From the NCBI GenBank assembly GCA_014879665.1, contig JACSRP010000079.1:1-35653 (forward strand): a DNA stretch of 35,653 bases, in the 5' to 3' direction. Positions within the stretch are counted from its first letter, which is position 1. Every line of letters starts with the position of its first letter. Under the pieces are notes generated by a model. The model did no database searches, was not told the origin of the DNA, and was given only the letters and a program-made list of their open reading frames with translations. The position numbers were made by a program, and so were the translations under genes. This DNA is from Anaerolineae bacterium. GTDB taxonomy: Bacteria > Chloroflexota > Anaerolineae > Aggregatilineales > Phototrophicaceae. Of the stretch, positions 26,001-32,571 are shown piece after piece.

Positions 26001-26948
26001 GGGAGCAGCTTCAATTTCCACGCGGGCAATCTGCTCGACGTGCTGGGTTTTGCCACGAATGGCGACCTGCCCGTAATCCTCGGTCTGGATGACCGCGCCG
26101 TTGGCAACGCCTGCCGCCAGCACCAACGCCATGTGACCGGGACGTGGTGCGACGACGGGTTCGATCTGCTCCGGTGGGCGGGGGACTTCCAACAGCGCCT
26201 GAAAGCCGTTGGTCTTCCACGCGCCCTGTTCTTGAATCAGCCGCAGTCCCTGCTCTTCATCAATGATGTCCGGGGCGAACACAAAGCGTGTGATCTGAGG
26301 CGGTGCAGGCAGTTTGTAGAGCGGCTCCGGCTGCACCGTCAGCGGACGGGGATTAGCTTTGCCATCGAGAATACGCTGGTAGAGTTCTGTCGGGTTGGGA
26401 TGGATGCCTTTGACGGCGGCGACGACTACCTGATCATATTCCCCTTGATGTTTACCGGGCAGCGCCCACACATCGACACGGCTGCTGTTCTTTGCCAGGA
26501 ACGTGGCAGCATCTTCCGTGATATGCTGGTCATAGATACACCACAGCGCGAGACCGCCGTCTTGCAGCCATTTCCAACTGTGCCGCAGATAGACAAACTC
26601 AATCCGTTTGTTGCCTTTCTCGACCTTGCTGTGATCGTAGGGAGGATTCAGCCACGCCGCGCCAAAGACGTTGTTCGATGCCAGCAGCCGCTCCACATCG
26701 CAGCGTACCGCCTGTTTGGGACCAAAGCGCTCGATACACGCCTGAGCGCGTTCGCCGTCCAGTTCGTTGGCATACGGGGTGACGTTCCAGGCTTTTGCCG
26801 CCACGTCCAGAAACAGCCCATCCCCGGCGAAGGGGTCGAGCAGTTTCACGGCTGGGGTGGCAGGCACGACCAGCGATGTGATGGCGGCATGATGCTGTTC
26901 GTCAATGGGTAAATAACCCATGACCATTTTGCTCTCGGCTCGTGCCAT
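23061..26948 (-). CDS. DNA methylase (DUF6094-like) fused to SNF2-type helicase
   Basis: This 1295-residue protein begins with an N6-adenine methylase-like domain with LDPFAGDG (37-44) for cofactor and NPPYD (101-105) for catalysis. A linker region of about 200 residues follows. The SNF2-like SF2 engine has GQMGVGKT (424-431), WDEVHE with DEVH 643-646, TGTPFNG, and QAAGRSYRLNQ (~1000) as motif VI. A zinc-ribbon is inserted between motifs I and II (C562, C565, C592, C595). The tail is acidic, then basic. Such fusions occur on plasmids and phages, where they are thought to protect or remodel element DNA. It probably acts on the element's own DNA; defence against other elements is possible. It lies 12 bp upstream of the primase. 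Confidence 0.85.
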   Translation of the reverse strand: MARAESKMVMGYLPIDEQHHAAITSLVVPATPAVKLLDPFAGDGLFLDVAAKAWNVTPYANELDGERAQACIERFGPKQAVRCDVERLLASNNVFGAAWLNPPYDHSKVEKGNKRIEFVYLRHSWKWLQDGGLALWCIYDQHITEDAATFLAKNSSRVDVWALPGKHQGEYDQVVVAAVKGIHPNPTELYQRILDGKANPRPLTVQPEPLYKLPAPPQITRFVFAPDIIDEEQGLRLIQEQGAWKTNGFQALLEVPRPPEQIEPVVAPRPGHMALVLAAGVANGAVIQTEDYGQVAIRGKTQHVEQIARVEIEAAPGDPERQVKKTTIRLKPTTTLTLLAQDGTVVEMEGDEALLGFITANKRSLTSYLNQKFKPMYGFDFAGMGRWLERIRLKGKYPMYTAQKHVVGATVRGFQSRDSILLVGQMGVGKTLIGGSTAIALAAGVIEKLRGQIGDDQVVLIVAPPHLVEKWKRELHSISRNILVERLDRHEDIKLFMEKSARLGPGIAKIGLIKRDMTKLGAGREVGVVWRNEYTALWRYGQPVPEGYEPQQRLVKQRVPKCPTCGCTVMQEKKGVESPASESWLKSGKRLCSICQTPLWQEARDKGSQPKPGQKYATKNPRYRIDEYLKRVYPDRIYLLIWDEVHECAHGDTGNGQAFNRIAGLAQKVLAMTGTPFNGRSSSIFNLEYALNPRTRQRYNWGGAPRLSRKTRGERGFQTIVSDDSKQRGRAESRWVADMGVREQVVEERPSYDKETGAFTGTSTYEKPYEEAPGISPLLVAEVLDHAIFFSLGDLGKALPQYEEIALPVEMDADTYEQYDRTRQQLKDYLIARRWEGDTTFRGAYLQWAMGWVNAAHRPHEVIHNLKHPITGEKMPHVVTSIPSYGEDRIFAKEQALIDLVRAELEQNRPCVIYIRQTATRDIQPRIEALIRQHIPLARTFILKNTVDAERREAVIEAEVAKGTNVIISNPELVKTGLDLVFAPTLIFYEIVFNLGTMMQAAGRSYRLNQTHTHCKTYYLFAEGTMEQTAVQLMSRKQRAAKLLTGDIGLTGLDALTEGEGGFEEALLEAIGRDEALLDPSELFRKSEAQGEIDSEDAAYWNVELTEPGNEPLAAESDTSFMQVELQSALDDDPLVQEAIRLGGIVTEIEHKPINSHTDDGQDLNAPFAAITHYLDTVHIINNDQKLSGLRTELLKLLQAGSARLGDWLRDNRVVFPGCEEEVAAQIMRLAQRDNSDPVNLISLRPVTVSAKSRKPTASKSHKLDLLAVPDDAPQPKRQQPERLDETAPLQLALF

Positions 26949-27120
26949 GAGGATATTCCTTTCAAAAATTGGGGTTATGAGATCTGTAGGTTTTCAGAGT
27001 TGTTGAGCGGAGCGTCAGAATACCTGCGCGAAATGTCACAGTTTTTGCGTAAATCGTCTGAAATCAGTTCAGAGTTTGAGTTCAACTGAGAGAAGGAAAT
27101 GTTGCCTGCGCTTAGAGAGG

Positions 27121-27240
27121 TTTGGTGCAATAACTTTGACACCAATGGAGGATCAGCGCAGGAACTCTGAAATTTCGGAGCAACAACCGTGAAACTGCCT
27201 CCCGTGAGAAGGCAGTTTTTGGCGCAATTACTTTGACACC
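27121..27240. repeat. 23-bp direct repeat pair with hairpin, possible insertion-sequence end
   Basis: Positions 27121-27143 and 27218-27240 match at 21 of 23 bases (TTTGG-y-GCAAT-w-ACTTTGACACC). On the - strand each copy begins GGTGTCAAAGT. Repeated TGT-beginning motifs of this size are a feature of IS21-family ends. Copy 2 abuts the stop codon of the nuclease gene. No transposase frame is present, so this could be a relic, or alternatively a pair of protein-binding sites. The whole gap 26949-27240 has no gene. Confidence 0.4.
27192..27220 (+). terminator. Terminator-like hairpin on + strand
   Basis: AAACTGCCT pairs with AGGCAGTTT around a short loop and is followed by TTTTT on the + strand. 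No + strand gene reads into it. It lies between the two 23-bp repeats and may belong to a lost mobile element. Confidence 0.5.
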
Positions 27241-27756
27241 CTACAAGATCAACCGCTGGAGGTAATCGGGCAGGTTGGCGGCTCGCCGGATCGCGTCTTC
27301 GGTCAGCACAATCACGTCGTCGAAGCACAGAAACAGCGTATCCATTCGCAGGTTGTTGGTGTCGTCGTCGTGCCGGTGGGCGAAACTGCCGTTCACTTCC
27401 AGCGCGATGCGCCGCGTGCCAATGGCGATAACGAAATCCACAAAGTAGGGACTGCGACCCGTGCGTTCTACCGTGTACTCGCGCTCCCAGCCGATACCAG
27501 GGATGTCACCCAGTGCCGCTTCCACCTGCTGTTCCAGCGTGGTCGGCTGCTGCTTGCGCTTCTGGGCCGCCGCCCGGATCGCAAAATCACGCCCTTTGAT
27601 GCGGGCAGTCGCCTGAAAGCCCAGCGGCGCAATCCGCGTGCAGTGGCATTTCTGACAGAGCTTCGTGCGCGCTGCGTCCGAAGGCTGGAGATGGCGAATA
27701 CGCCCGCAGCCCGGACAAACGTGCGGCACTCGTTTTCGACTGCGTTGTTTTTTCAT
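27241..27756 (-). CDS. Zinc-ribbon protein with DUF559/Vsr-like endonuclease fold
   Basis: This 171-residue protein starts with a basic segment and a CxxC...CxxC ribbon (C14, C17, C34, C37). The C-terminal half has WEREYTVERTGRSPYFVDFVI and RRIALEVNGSFAH. D107 and E120 are the D...E pair of the PD-(D/E)XK variant found in DUF559 and Vsr-type nucleases (FVDF then EVNG). It could nick or cut DNA, for example in repair or element processing. It is separated from the 626-residue gene by a terminator and from the helicase-methylase by the repeat-bearing gap. The fold is probable, the substrate unknown. Confidence 0.72.
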   Translation of the reverse strand: MKKQRSRKRVPHVCPGCGRIRHLQPSDAARTKLCQKCHCTRIAPLGFQATARIKGRDFAIRAAAQKRKQQPTTLEQQVEAALGDIPGIGWEREYTVERTGRSPYFVDFVIAIGTRRIALEVNGSFAHRHDDDTNNLRMDTLFLCFDDVIVLTEDAIRRAANLPDYLQRLIL

Positions 27757-27779
27757 CTTGACCCTCCATGACCGGAATC

Positions 27780-27817
27780 AAAAACAGCCGCCTGCCTCAC
27801 AGGGAAGCAGACGGCTG
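27780..27817 (-). terminator. Intrinsic terminator after the 626-residue gene
   Basis: On the - strand CAGCCGtCTGC pairs with GCAGgCGGCTG and is followed by TTTTTG (bases 27785-27817 for the hairpin). It lies 21 bp after the stop of the upstream gene and ends that transcript before the nuclease gene. Confidence 0.85.
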
Positions 27818-27837
27818 ATGGACTTGAGGATAAGGAA

Positions 27838-29718
27838 TTAGGAGTGGGTGGGCAGGGCAATCACACCCTGTTCGATGCCGCCGGTGATCAACCGTGTCCA
27901 CGCATCCACGTCCAGCGTCACACTGAGCAGGTCGATGCTTCCAGCCGAGCGTGTCGGACGGACGAGCATCGCGCTCTGCCCGGCGTGATACAGGTAGCCT
28001 ATCCAGTCATCGAACACCGGCACTTTCACCAGTTCGGTGACGTGATGCTTGAGCTTTGCCGCTGCCTGCGCCTCATCGGTGCGGAGGATGAAGGTGGTGG
28101 ACTTGCCGCCGTAGTTGGGATTGACCAGCAGATCGTGGCACAGAATCAGGGAGGTGAACTTCGCTTCGGGGATGTTCTGCATGTAATCGTGAAACATGCC
28201 GCTGTTGCCTTCGCCAGCCGTGAGTTCAACGGCAGGCGCATCCCAGGGCGTGCAGTTCACGATGTCGCCCTTCGACAACTTCGCCCGGATCGCCTCGACA
28301 GCCATGCGCGGACCGCCCATGTTCACGAAGACACAGATGCCGTCGTGGATGGCGTAGCCGAAACAGTAGACATTGCCCGTGATGCTGCCCGTCAGCTCAC
28401 CGACGTAAGACTGCCCGACAGCCGACAGTATGCGTTTCTGGGAAACCACAGCCGGATGTAAGACAGGCGTGGGCTGCGTTTTCGCCTGGACAATGGCGGT
28501 CTGCACCTCATCCAGCGGCGTGCCATCTGTTGGAAGTGGCTGCGGCTTAAAGATACGGATCGGCTGTGATTCTTCAGACGTATCCGGCTCCGATGCAGTT
28601 TCCGGTTCGGCAGACAGTGACTTGTCCGCCAGCGCTTCGGGCTGATGTCCGCTTTCCATGAGCGCTCGTTTCAGGTCAGCATCGGTGGGTGGAGACACTG
28701 CACCCGGCGGCACGACTGCACCATACGTGATACGGATACCGGGGATCGGTTCGAGATCGGTGAGTTCACGCTCGAAATACCAGCCGGTGCCAATGTTTAC
28801 GAAGTCCACATCATAGCTCCAGCCGTGCTGCGCGTTGCGGTTGTAGAGCCGCGAGATCGTCCCGCGTGTACCCGTTGGAACGGCTTTGCCATCTGGCGTT
28901 TCCAGTTCATGCCGGGCGTAAACCGTCTGACCGATCTGGAATAAACGCGGCGGTTCGTCTGGCTGTGGCGGTTCTGCTGACAGGTTGGACTTCAACGGCA
29001 CACCGAGAATGGCTGCCGCTTCGTCATCTGAGCAGGGGGCATTCTCTTCGACCTGTATTGCAGGTGCTTCGGGTTCAGTGGTCGCGTATGCGGTGATGAG
29101 CCGTTTAATGCCGTCGGGCAGTTCCCACCCCACGAAATACCATGCACGTCTTTTGCTGCTGAACCGCGCCCCATGCCGTTTAAGCGTCTCGCGCTGCGGA
29201 TAAGTGTCGCCCAAAATCCAATACCAGGGCTTCTGGTTGGGGTCGCGCTGGCTCTTCTCGGCGTGGATGCCTTCAACGGCGGCTTCCTTTTCGCCAGTGG
29301 CAGGTGCAACCGGACGAAATCCCGATGGGTTGAAGCTCGGACCGGAACGCCCTACCGGTTCGACATAAGCATCGTCGCGGTTATTGGGTAATTCCAGCCA
29401 CTTGTTATCGCGCCAGACAAAGACTGCCGCCCGGTGATAGCGGCGTGTCACCGCTTCCGCCCGCGCCAGTTCGTCGTCACTCACATGCAGCAGCAGATAA
29501 CCGTGCCGGACGGCTGTATCGCCATCAATCTGAACGTAGCGGTAAGACGCATGAGGCGACGACACATCGCGTGCCTTCGCCCCATACAATGCCAGCAGCG
29601 TCTCACAGGCAGCGCTCGTGTAACCGATTTTGTAGGCACTCACCATCTGGTTCGTTCCGGGCTGTTTCACCCGCTGCGAACCGTAGGTGTGAACCGCCAG
29701 AATATGCTGTTCAGCCAT
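27838..29718 (-). CDS. Large plasmid protein with DUF5710-like and SH3/KOW-like segments
   Basis: This 626-residue protein is not recognised as a whole. Residues ~170-205 (ILGDTYPQRETLKRHGARFSSKRRAWYFVG) match the short DUF5710-type motif of plasmid proteins, in which a GARF...WYF segment is conserved. A second segment (~260-325, QTVYARHELETPDG, TRGTISRLYNRN, WSYDVDFV) looks like a small beta-barrel of SH3/KOW type. Acidic and Pro-rich linkers separate a C-terminal ~200-residue globular part. No catalytic motif is seen. The gene overlaps the RNase H-SLOG gene by 8 bp, and a terminator follows it. It may be an antirestriction or DNA-processing accessory; that is only a guess from the company it keeps. 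Confidence 0.65.
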   Translation of the reverse strand: MAEQHILAVHTYGSQRVKQPGTNQMVSAYKIGYTSAACETLLALYGAKARDVSSPHASYRYVQIDGDTAVRHGYLLLHVSDDELARAEAVTRRYHRAAVFVWRDNKWLELPNNRDDAYVEPVGRSGPSFNPSGFRPVAPATGEKEAAVEGIHAEKSQRDPNQKPWYWILGDTYPQRETLKRHGARFSSKRRAWYFVGWELPDGIKRLITAYATTEPEAPAIQVEENAPCSDDEAAAILGVPLKSNLSAEPPQPDEPPRLFQIGQTVYARHELETPDGKAVPTGTRGTISRLYNRNAQHGWSYDVDFVNIGTGWYFERELTDLEPIPGIRITYGAVVPPGAVSPPTDADLKRALMESGHQPEALADKSLSAEPETASEPDTSEESQPIRIFKPQPLPTDGTPLDEVQTAIVQAKTQPTPVLHPAVVSQKRILSAVGQSYVGELTGSITGNVYCFGYAIHDGICVFVNMGGPRMAVEAIRAKLSKGDIVNCTPWDAPAVELTAGEGNSGMFHDYMQNIPEAKFTSLILCHDLLVNPNYGGKSTTFILRTDEAQAAAKLKHHVTELVKVPVFDDWIGYLYHAGQSAMLVRPTRSAGSIDLLSVTLDVDAWTRLITGGIEQGVIALPTHS

Positions 29719-30670
29719 GACGCGCTCCCTTCAAGGCAAATGTGACCAGGTGCGCTTCTTTCTGACGGCTCACCATGTAGTCGTACCCCGCCTTCGTGCC
29801 TTTGCTGTCGCCGTTCCAGATGAACATGCCGCGCGCTGAATTGTCGACCATCCAGCGGTCACGGACATGGTAGCGGTCAAACAAATGTCCGCCTGCGGCG
29901 CGGTAGGTGTCGCGCTCAACCTTGATGTAGCTGCCGTGTGAGCAGCCGCCGTTGCGAGGACGATTGGTAACACCGACCACCAGCACCTTCGCCTTCAGGC
30001 GGCGGCATTCCTGCACCACCGCCATGTCCACACCTTTTGGATTGTCCCCCACGACGATGGTGTGACCGAGTTGATGAACACGGCGCGCCACCCGGCGGGC
30101 ATAATCCAGTGCCTCGCGGTTGGCATAGCGTGATCCGGCAATCAGGATGTTGACCTCCGACACAGCCTGCGGTGGCACGGTGGGAGCAGTCATGTTGTCA
30201 TCCACAACACTGCCAGCATCGCCCAGCGGTTTCTGTGTCGCTTCTGAAACCTGCGTCAATCGTGCCGACTGCGCCAGTTCATCGACTTGAGCATTCTGTC
30301 CACGCGGTATCCAGGTCAGCGCGACGGTGTGCTGTTCCAGCAGTGTCTTCAACTGCTGCCACAGGTCAAGATTGGCGACCTGTTCGCCACGCGAGTTCTT
30401 CCAGCCGCGTTTCAGCCAGTCGGACAGCCATTCGTTCACGCCGCGCACGACGTAGTTGGAGTCAGTGAAAAGCTGCACCGAAGACCCGGCCTGTTTGAGT
30501 GCCTTCAATGCCTCAATGACCGCCGTAAGTTCCATCGCATTCACCGTCGTGTCTGCCGCGCTGCCCTGTAAGACGCGCTGGTGTTCGCCGCACTGAAGCA
30601 CTGCCGCCCAGCCGCCGAGACGTGTCTGTGTCTCACAGCTTCCATCCGTGTGAATGATAATCGGGTTCAT
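29711..30670 (-). CDS. RNase HI fused to a SLOG-family (DUF2493-like) domain
   Basis: This is a 319-residue two-domain protein. Residues 1-140 form RNase HI, which cuts RNA in RNA-DNA hybrids: IHTDGS (D9), NAMELTAVIEAL (E47), LFTDSNYV (D70) and AQVDELA (D130) give the complete catalytic set. Residues ~170-310 form a Rossmann-like SLOG domain: NILIAGSRY, then LGHTIVVGDNPKGVD, then KAKVLVVGV. SLOG domains bind nucleotides or their derivatives. The start at 30670 has GGAGG 6 nt upstream; the longest frame adds seven codons. RNase HI likely removes replication primers or R-loops of the element. The role of the SLOG half is unknown. Confidence 0.85.
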   Translation of the reverse strand: MNPIIIHTDGSCETQTRLGGWAAVLQCGEHQRVLQGSAADTTVNAMELTAVIEALKALKQAGSSVQLFTDSNYVVRGVNEWLSDWLKRGWKNSRGEQVANLDLWQQLKTLLEQHTVALTWIPRGQNAQVDELAQSARLTQVSEATQKPLGDAGSVVDDNMTAPTVPPQAVSEVNILIAGSRYANREALDYARRVARRVHQLGHTIVVGDNPKGVDMAVVQECRRLKAKVLVVGVTNRPRNGGCSHGSYIKVERDTYRAAGGHLFDRYHVRDRWMVDNSARGMFIWNGDSKGTKAGYDYMVSRQKEAHLVTFALKGARHG

Positions 30671-30709
30671 GTCAACCTCCGTGTAATTCAATTCGTAATG
30701 TGATAAGGC

Positions 30710-30736
30710 AAAAAAAGAGCCGGTTCATCACCGGCT
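30710..30736 (-). terminator. Intrinsic terminator overlapping the end of the DUF488-like gene
   Basis: On the - strand AGCCGGT (30736-30730) pairs with ACCGGCT (30724-30718) and is followed by seven Ts (with one C). The 5' arm contains the stop codon of the DUF488-like gene, so the hairpin forms only after its translation ends. Confidence 0.85.
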
Positions 30737-31135
30737 GCTGCGAACTTCCCCGATGCCCTCGAAACCGATATCGTGATGCGCCGCCACCTTTTGGAGAATT
30801 TCAACCAGGATGTAACGATGGCAGTGCTTTGTCGTGGCGTGTGTGTCTTTGCAGTAGCAGCAGACGATCAATTCAGCGCTGCTCAAGACTTCCAGAAATG
30901 CCGCTGGATTCGCCTGATAACGCTGCCGCATCAATGCTGTGTACTGCCGTCGATACTCGTCCCAGGTGATTTCGTCCTGTTTGGATGCCATCACCATCTT
31001 CCACGTCGGCGCGAATACTGCACCCAATCCCGTGCCGCTTTTGACCGTCGTATTCAGCACCCGCTGTCCGACGTGCCCCTGATAATCAATCCGCGCAGTT
31101 CCCACGCGGCACACATGTTTTGCTAAATCAGTCAT
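30728..31135 (-). CDS. DUF488-like protein
   Basis: This 135-residue protein resembles the DUF488 family. RVGTARIDYQGHVG and NTTVKSGTGLGAVFAPTW precede TWDEYRRQYTALMRQRY and the cysteine-rich end VCCYCKDTHATTKHCHRYILVEIL. The C-x-CK...CHR motif could bind metal or carry a reactive thiol. Family function is not established. The start at 31135, with AGGAG 8 nt upstream, is preferred over the 92-codon-longer frame, whose extension looks like random sequence. It is the outermost gene of the backbone and ends in its own terminator, so it is a single-gene unit. Confidence 0.72.
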   Translation of the reverse strand: MTDLAKHVCRVGTARIDYQGHVGQRVLNTTVKSGTGLGAVFAPTWKMVMASKQDEITWDEYRRQYTALMRQRYQANPAAFLEVLSSAELIVCCYCKDTHATTKHCHRYILVEILQKVAAHHDIGFEGIGEVRSSR

Positions 31136-31530
31136 ATAAACCACTCCTGACTGAGAAAAGACGAAATGAAAAACGCTCTTACGCGCAGGTTGCCGCCCGA
31201 ATGCGCCCCGGCAGTGCTTTGCAACACCGACCACGAGACGTTGACCCTTCCGGTAAGCAGCTTCTTGTCTCTCACTGCTCCATCCGCGACGATCTGCGCT
31301 CGATGTTCTGTGTGTGGCTTGCCAAAACACACCTTCCTGACCTCCATCAGAGAAGATGTGTCCCACATCACAGGATCGAGAGCGCTTGATACTGCGGGAC
31401 ATTGCGACCATCTGTAGGAGTTCGTCGGGGCACAGTGGCTCCGGGATAACTTACGACGCGCCCTTTCGAGCTAACGCGGCCTGGCTAACGAAACATCCGT
31501 CTGATCGATAACCCGCATGTATTTTTGTTA
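31136..31530. other. Non-coding gap upstream of the DUF488-like gene
   Basis: About 400 bases separate the DUF488-like gene from structured element copy 2. The only long frames here lack ribosome sites. The promoter for the DUF488-like gene should lie in it, but no clear -35/-10 pair stood out. Confidence 0.45.
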
Positions 31531-31704
31531 AGGTGCATTTCTGCACAGGTCTTACCACGTCGGGGTTCCCCGCTGCTCACCTGAAAGGCGGCACGGGTTT
31601 GCTATGAGAGCAACGGCGCAAGCCAGAAGCAAACCCGTAGCCGCAGCCGCTTGCGGCTGTGAGACAGTGGGGTGGCGTGGTACTGTGCAGTAAGAAATGC
31701 ACCT
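31531..31704. ncRNA. Structured RNA-like element, copy 2
   Basis: The closing stem pairs AGGTGCATTTCT 31531-31542 with AGAAATGCACCT 31693-31704, GCACAG 31543-31548 with CTGTGC 31683-31688, TACCACG 31553-31559 with CGTGGTA 31676-31682, CCCCGCTG 31568-31575 with CAGTGGGG 31665-31672, and CTCAC 31576-31580 with GTGAG 31659-31663. Adjacent helix ends share a base or two, so not every pair can form at once. Hairpin P4 pairs ACGGGTTTGCT 31593-31603 with AGCAAACCCGT 31628-31638. P5 pairs CAGCCGC 31644-31650 with GCGGCTG 31653-31659. The linker (31578-31590) and P4 loop (31605-31627) repeat those of copy 1, with the same 15-nt distance. Stem sequences differ while pairing is kept. The strand is not determined and the family is unknown. 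Confidence 0.68.
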
Positions 31705-31756
31705 AAAGACATGCCGGAGAGATCAGATTGTGGTGCGAAGTGAGGGCAAAGATGAA

Positions 31757-31791
31757 ATGAAAAAGGGCACCAGAGTATCCCTGACGCCCTT
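31757..31791 (-). terminator. Intrinsic terminator after the Met/His-rich gene
   Basis: On the - strand AGGGCgtCAG pairs with CTGgtGCCCT around a short loop and is followed by TTTTTC. It lies about 30-65 bases after the stop of the secreted protein gene. Confidence 0.75.
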
Positions 31792-31820
31792 CCCCGTATT
31801 ACGAGTGATAGTGTTTGAGG

Positions 31821-32405
31821 CTACCAGCCGCAACCACCATGATGCGGTCCCGTCCAACTTCCTTGCTCGTCCCAGTCGTGATGACCCCACATGCCCTGTC
31901 CCATCATTCCCGGTCCGTAGTCTCCCATCATCCCGCCCATTATGCCCTGACCGTAGTCTCCGTCGTTGAACATTGGCATCTGTGCCATGTTGTCCCGCAT
32001 CCAGACTTGATAGGCATCCGCCTGTGCCTGTGTGATGTAGCCTGCCGTGACCATCCCGTTCATATGGTCGGTCATGACGGTCAGCGCTGCATCATAGACC
32101 GTCTGTACATCCACGCCATGCGCTTCGGCAATTTGAGCCAGGGTGCTGCCCGATTGCAGTTCAGTGAACAGGGTGTTGACATCGATACCGAGCGCGTCTG
32201 CAACCGCTGTCCACATTGGATCACCCTGTCGATGACCCCACATCATGCCATGCATGTTCCAGGTGTATCCGGGGGTGCCAATCGGGTATGGAGTTGGTGT
32301 CGCAGTACCGCTGTCCTGTGCAAGCACGCCGGATGCGCCAATACCAATCGCAGCAATTACAATCAGAGTCAACGTCAGTCCGAGGAATTTCTGTTTGATC
32401 GTCAT
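31821..32405 (-). CDS. Secreted Met/His-rich protein, likely metal binding
   Basis: This 194-residue protein has a signal peptide (basic start, hydrophobic TLTLIVIAAIGIGASG, cleavage near ASGVLA-Q at ~29). The mature part is rich in Met, His and Trp (MHGMMWGHRQ; GGMMGDYGPGMMGQGMWGHHDWDE; a GPHHGG tail). The middle is helical, with LGIDVNTLFTELQSGSTLAQIAEAHGVDVQTV, a spaced repeat typical of small periplasmic or surface metal-responsive proteins. Thioether and imidazole side chains suit Cu(I)/Ag(I). It follows the sensor kinase gene and has a response-regulator-like repeat and a hairpin upstream, so it is probably a regulated output of that system. The exact family is not recognised. Confidence 0.72.
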   Translation of the reverse strand: MTIKQKFLGLTLTLIVIAAIGIGASGVLAQDSGTATPTPYPIGTPGYTWNMHGMMWGHRQGDPMWTAVADALGIDVNTLFTELQSGSTLAQIAEAHGVDVQTVYDAALTVMTDHMNGMVTAGYITQAQADAYQVWMRDNMAQMPMFNDGDYGQGIMGGMMGDYGPGMMGQGMWGHHDWDEQGSWTGPHHGGCGW

Positions 32406-32416
32406 GAGATTTTTCT

Positions 32417-32448
32417 CCTGTAGCTAAATTTCATTGATTACCTACAGG
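32417..32448 (-). promoter_or_regulatory. Leader hairpin over the ribosome site of the Met/His-rich gene
   Basis: CCTGTAG and CTACAGG form an inverted repeat (32417-32423 with 32442-32448). On the - strand the second arm runs into the AGGAG ribosome site before ATG 32405, so folding could mask it. It may be a DNA operator instead. Confidence 0.4.
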
Positions 32449-32482
32449 ATGCAGCCGTTTCATGTACGGTTTATGCCGCTCA

Positions 32483-32500
32483 TGTGAGATTTTTGTGAAG
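32483..32500 (-). promoter_or_regulatory. Response-regulator-like direct repeat upstream of the Met/His-rich gene
   Basis: On the - strand CTTCACA and TCTCACA start 11 bp apart. The spacing and sequence resemble the pair upstream of the regulator gene (34790-34807), as expected for OmpR-family tandem binding. Confidence 0.4.
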
Positions 32501-32571
32501 TTTCTCACGACACACAGGGCAAAGTGAAATGGACAGATAGGGGTTTTCTGAGGAGTCTGGTGGAAGCGCTT

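Noticed and set aside
25479..26912. A 477-codon open frame on the + strand
   Set aside because: It lies wholly opposite the methylase-SNF2 fusion, whose motifs are intact. The translation is Arg/Gln/His-rich without recognisable domains, so it is an antisense shadow.
31136..31411. N-terminal extension of the DUF488-like gene
   Set aside because: The 92 extra codons lack protein-like composition, while AGGAG sits right before the internal ATG at 31135.
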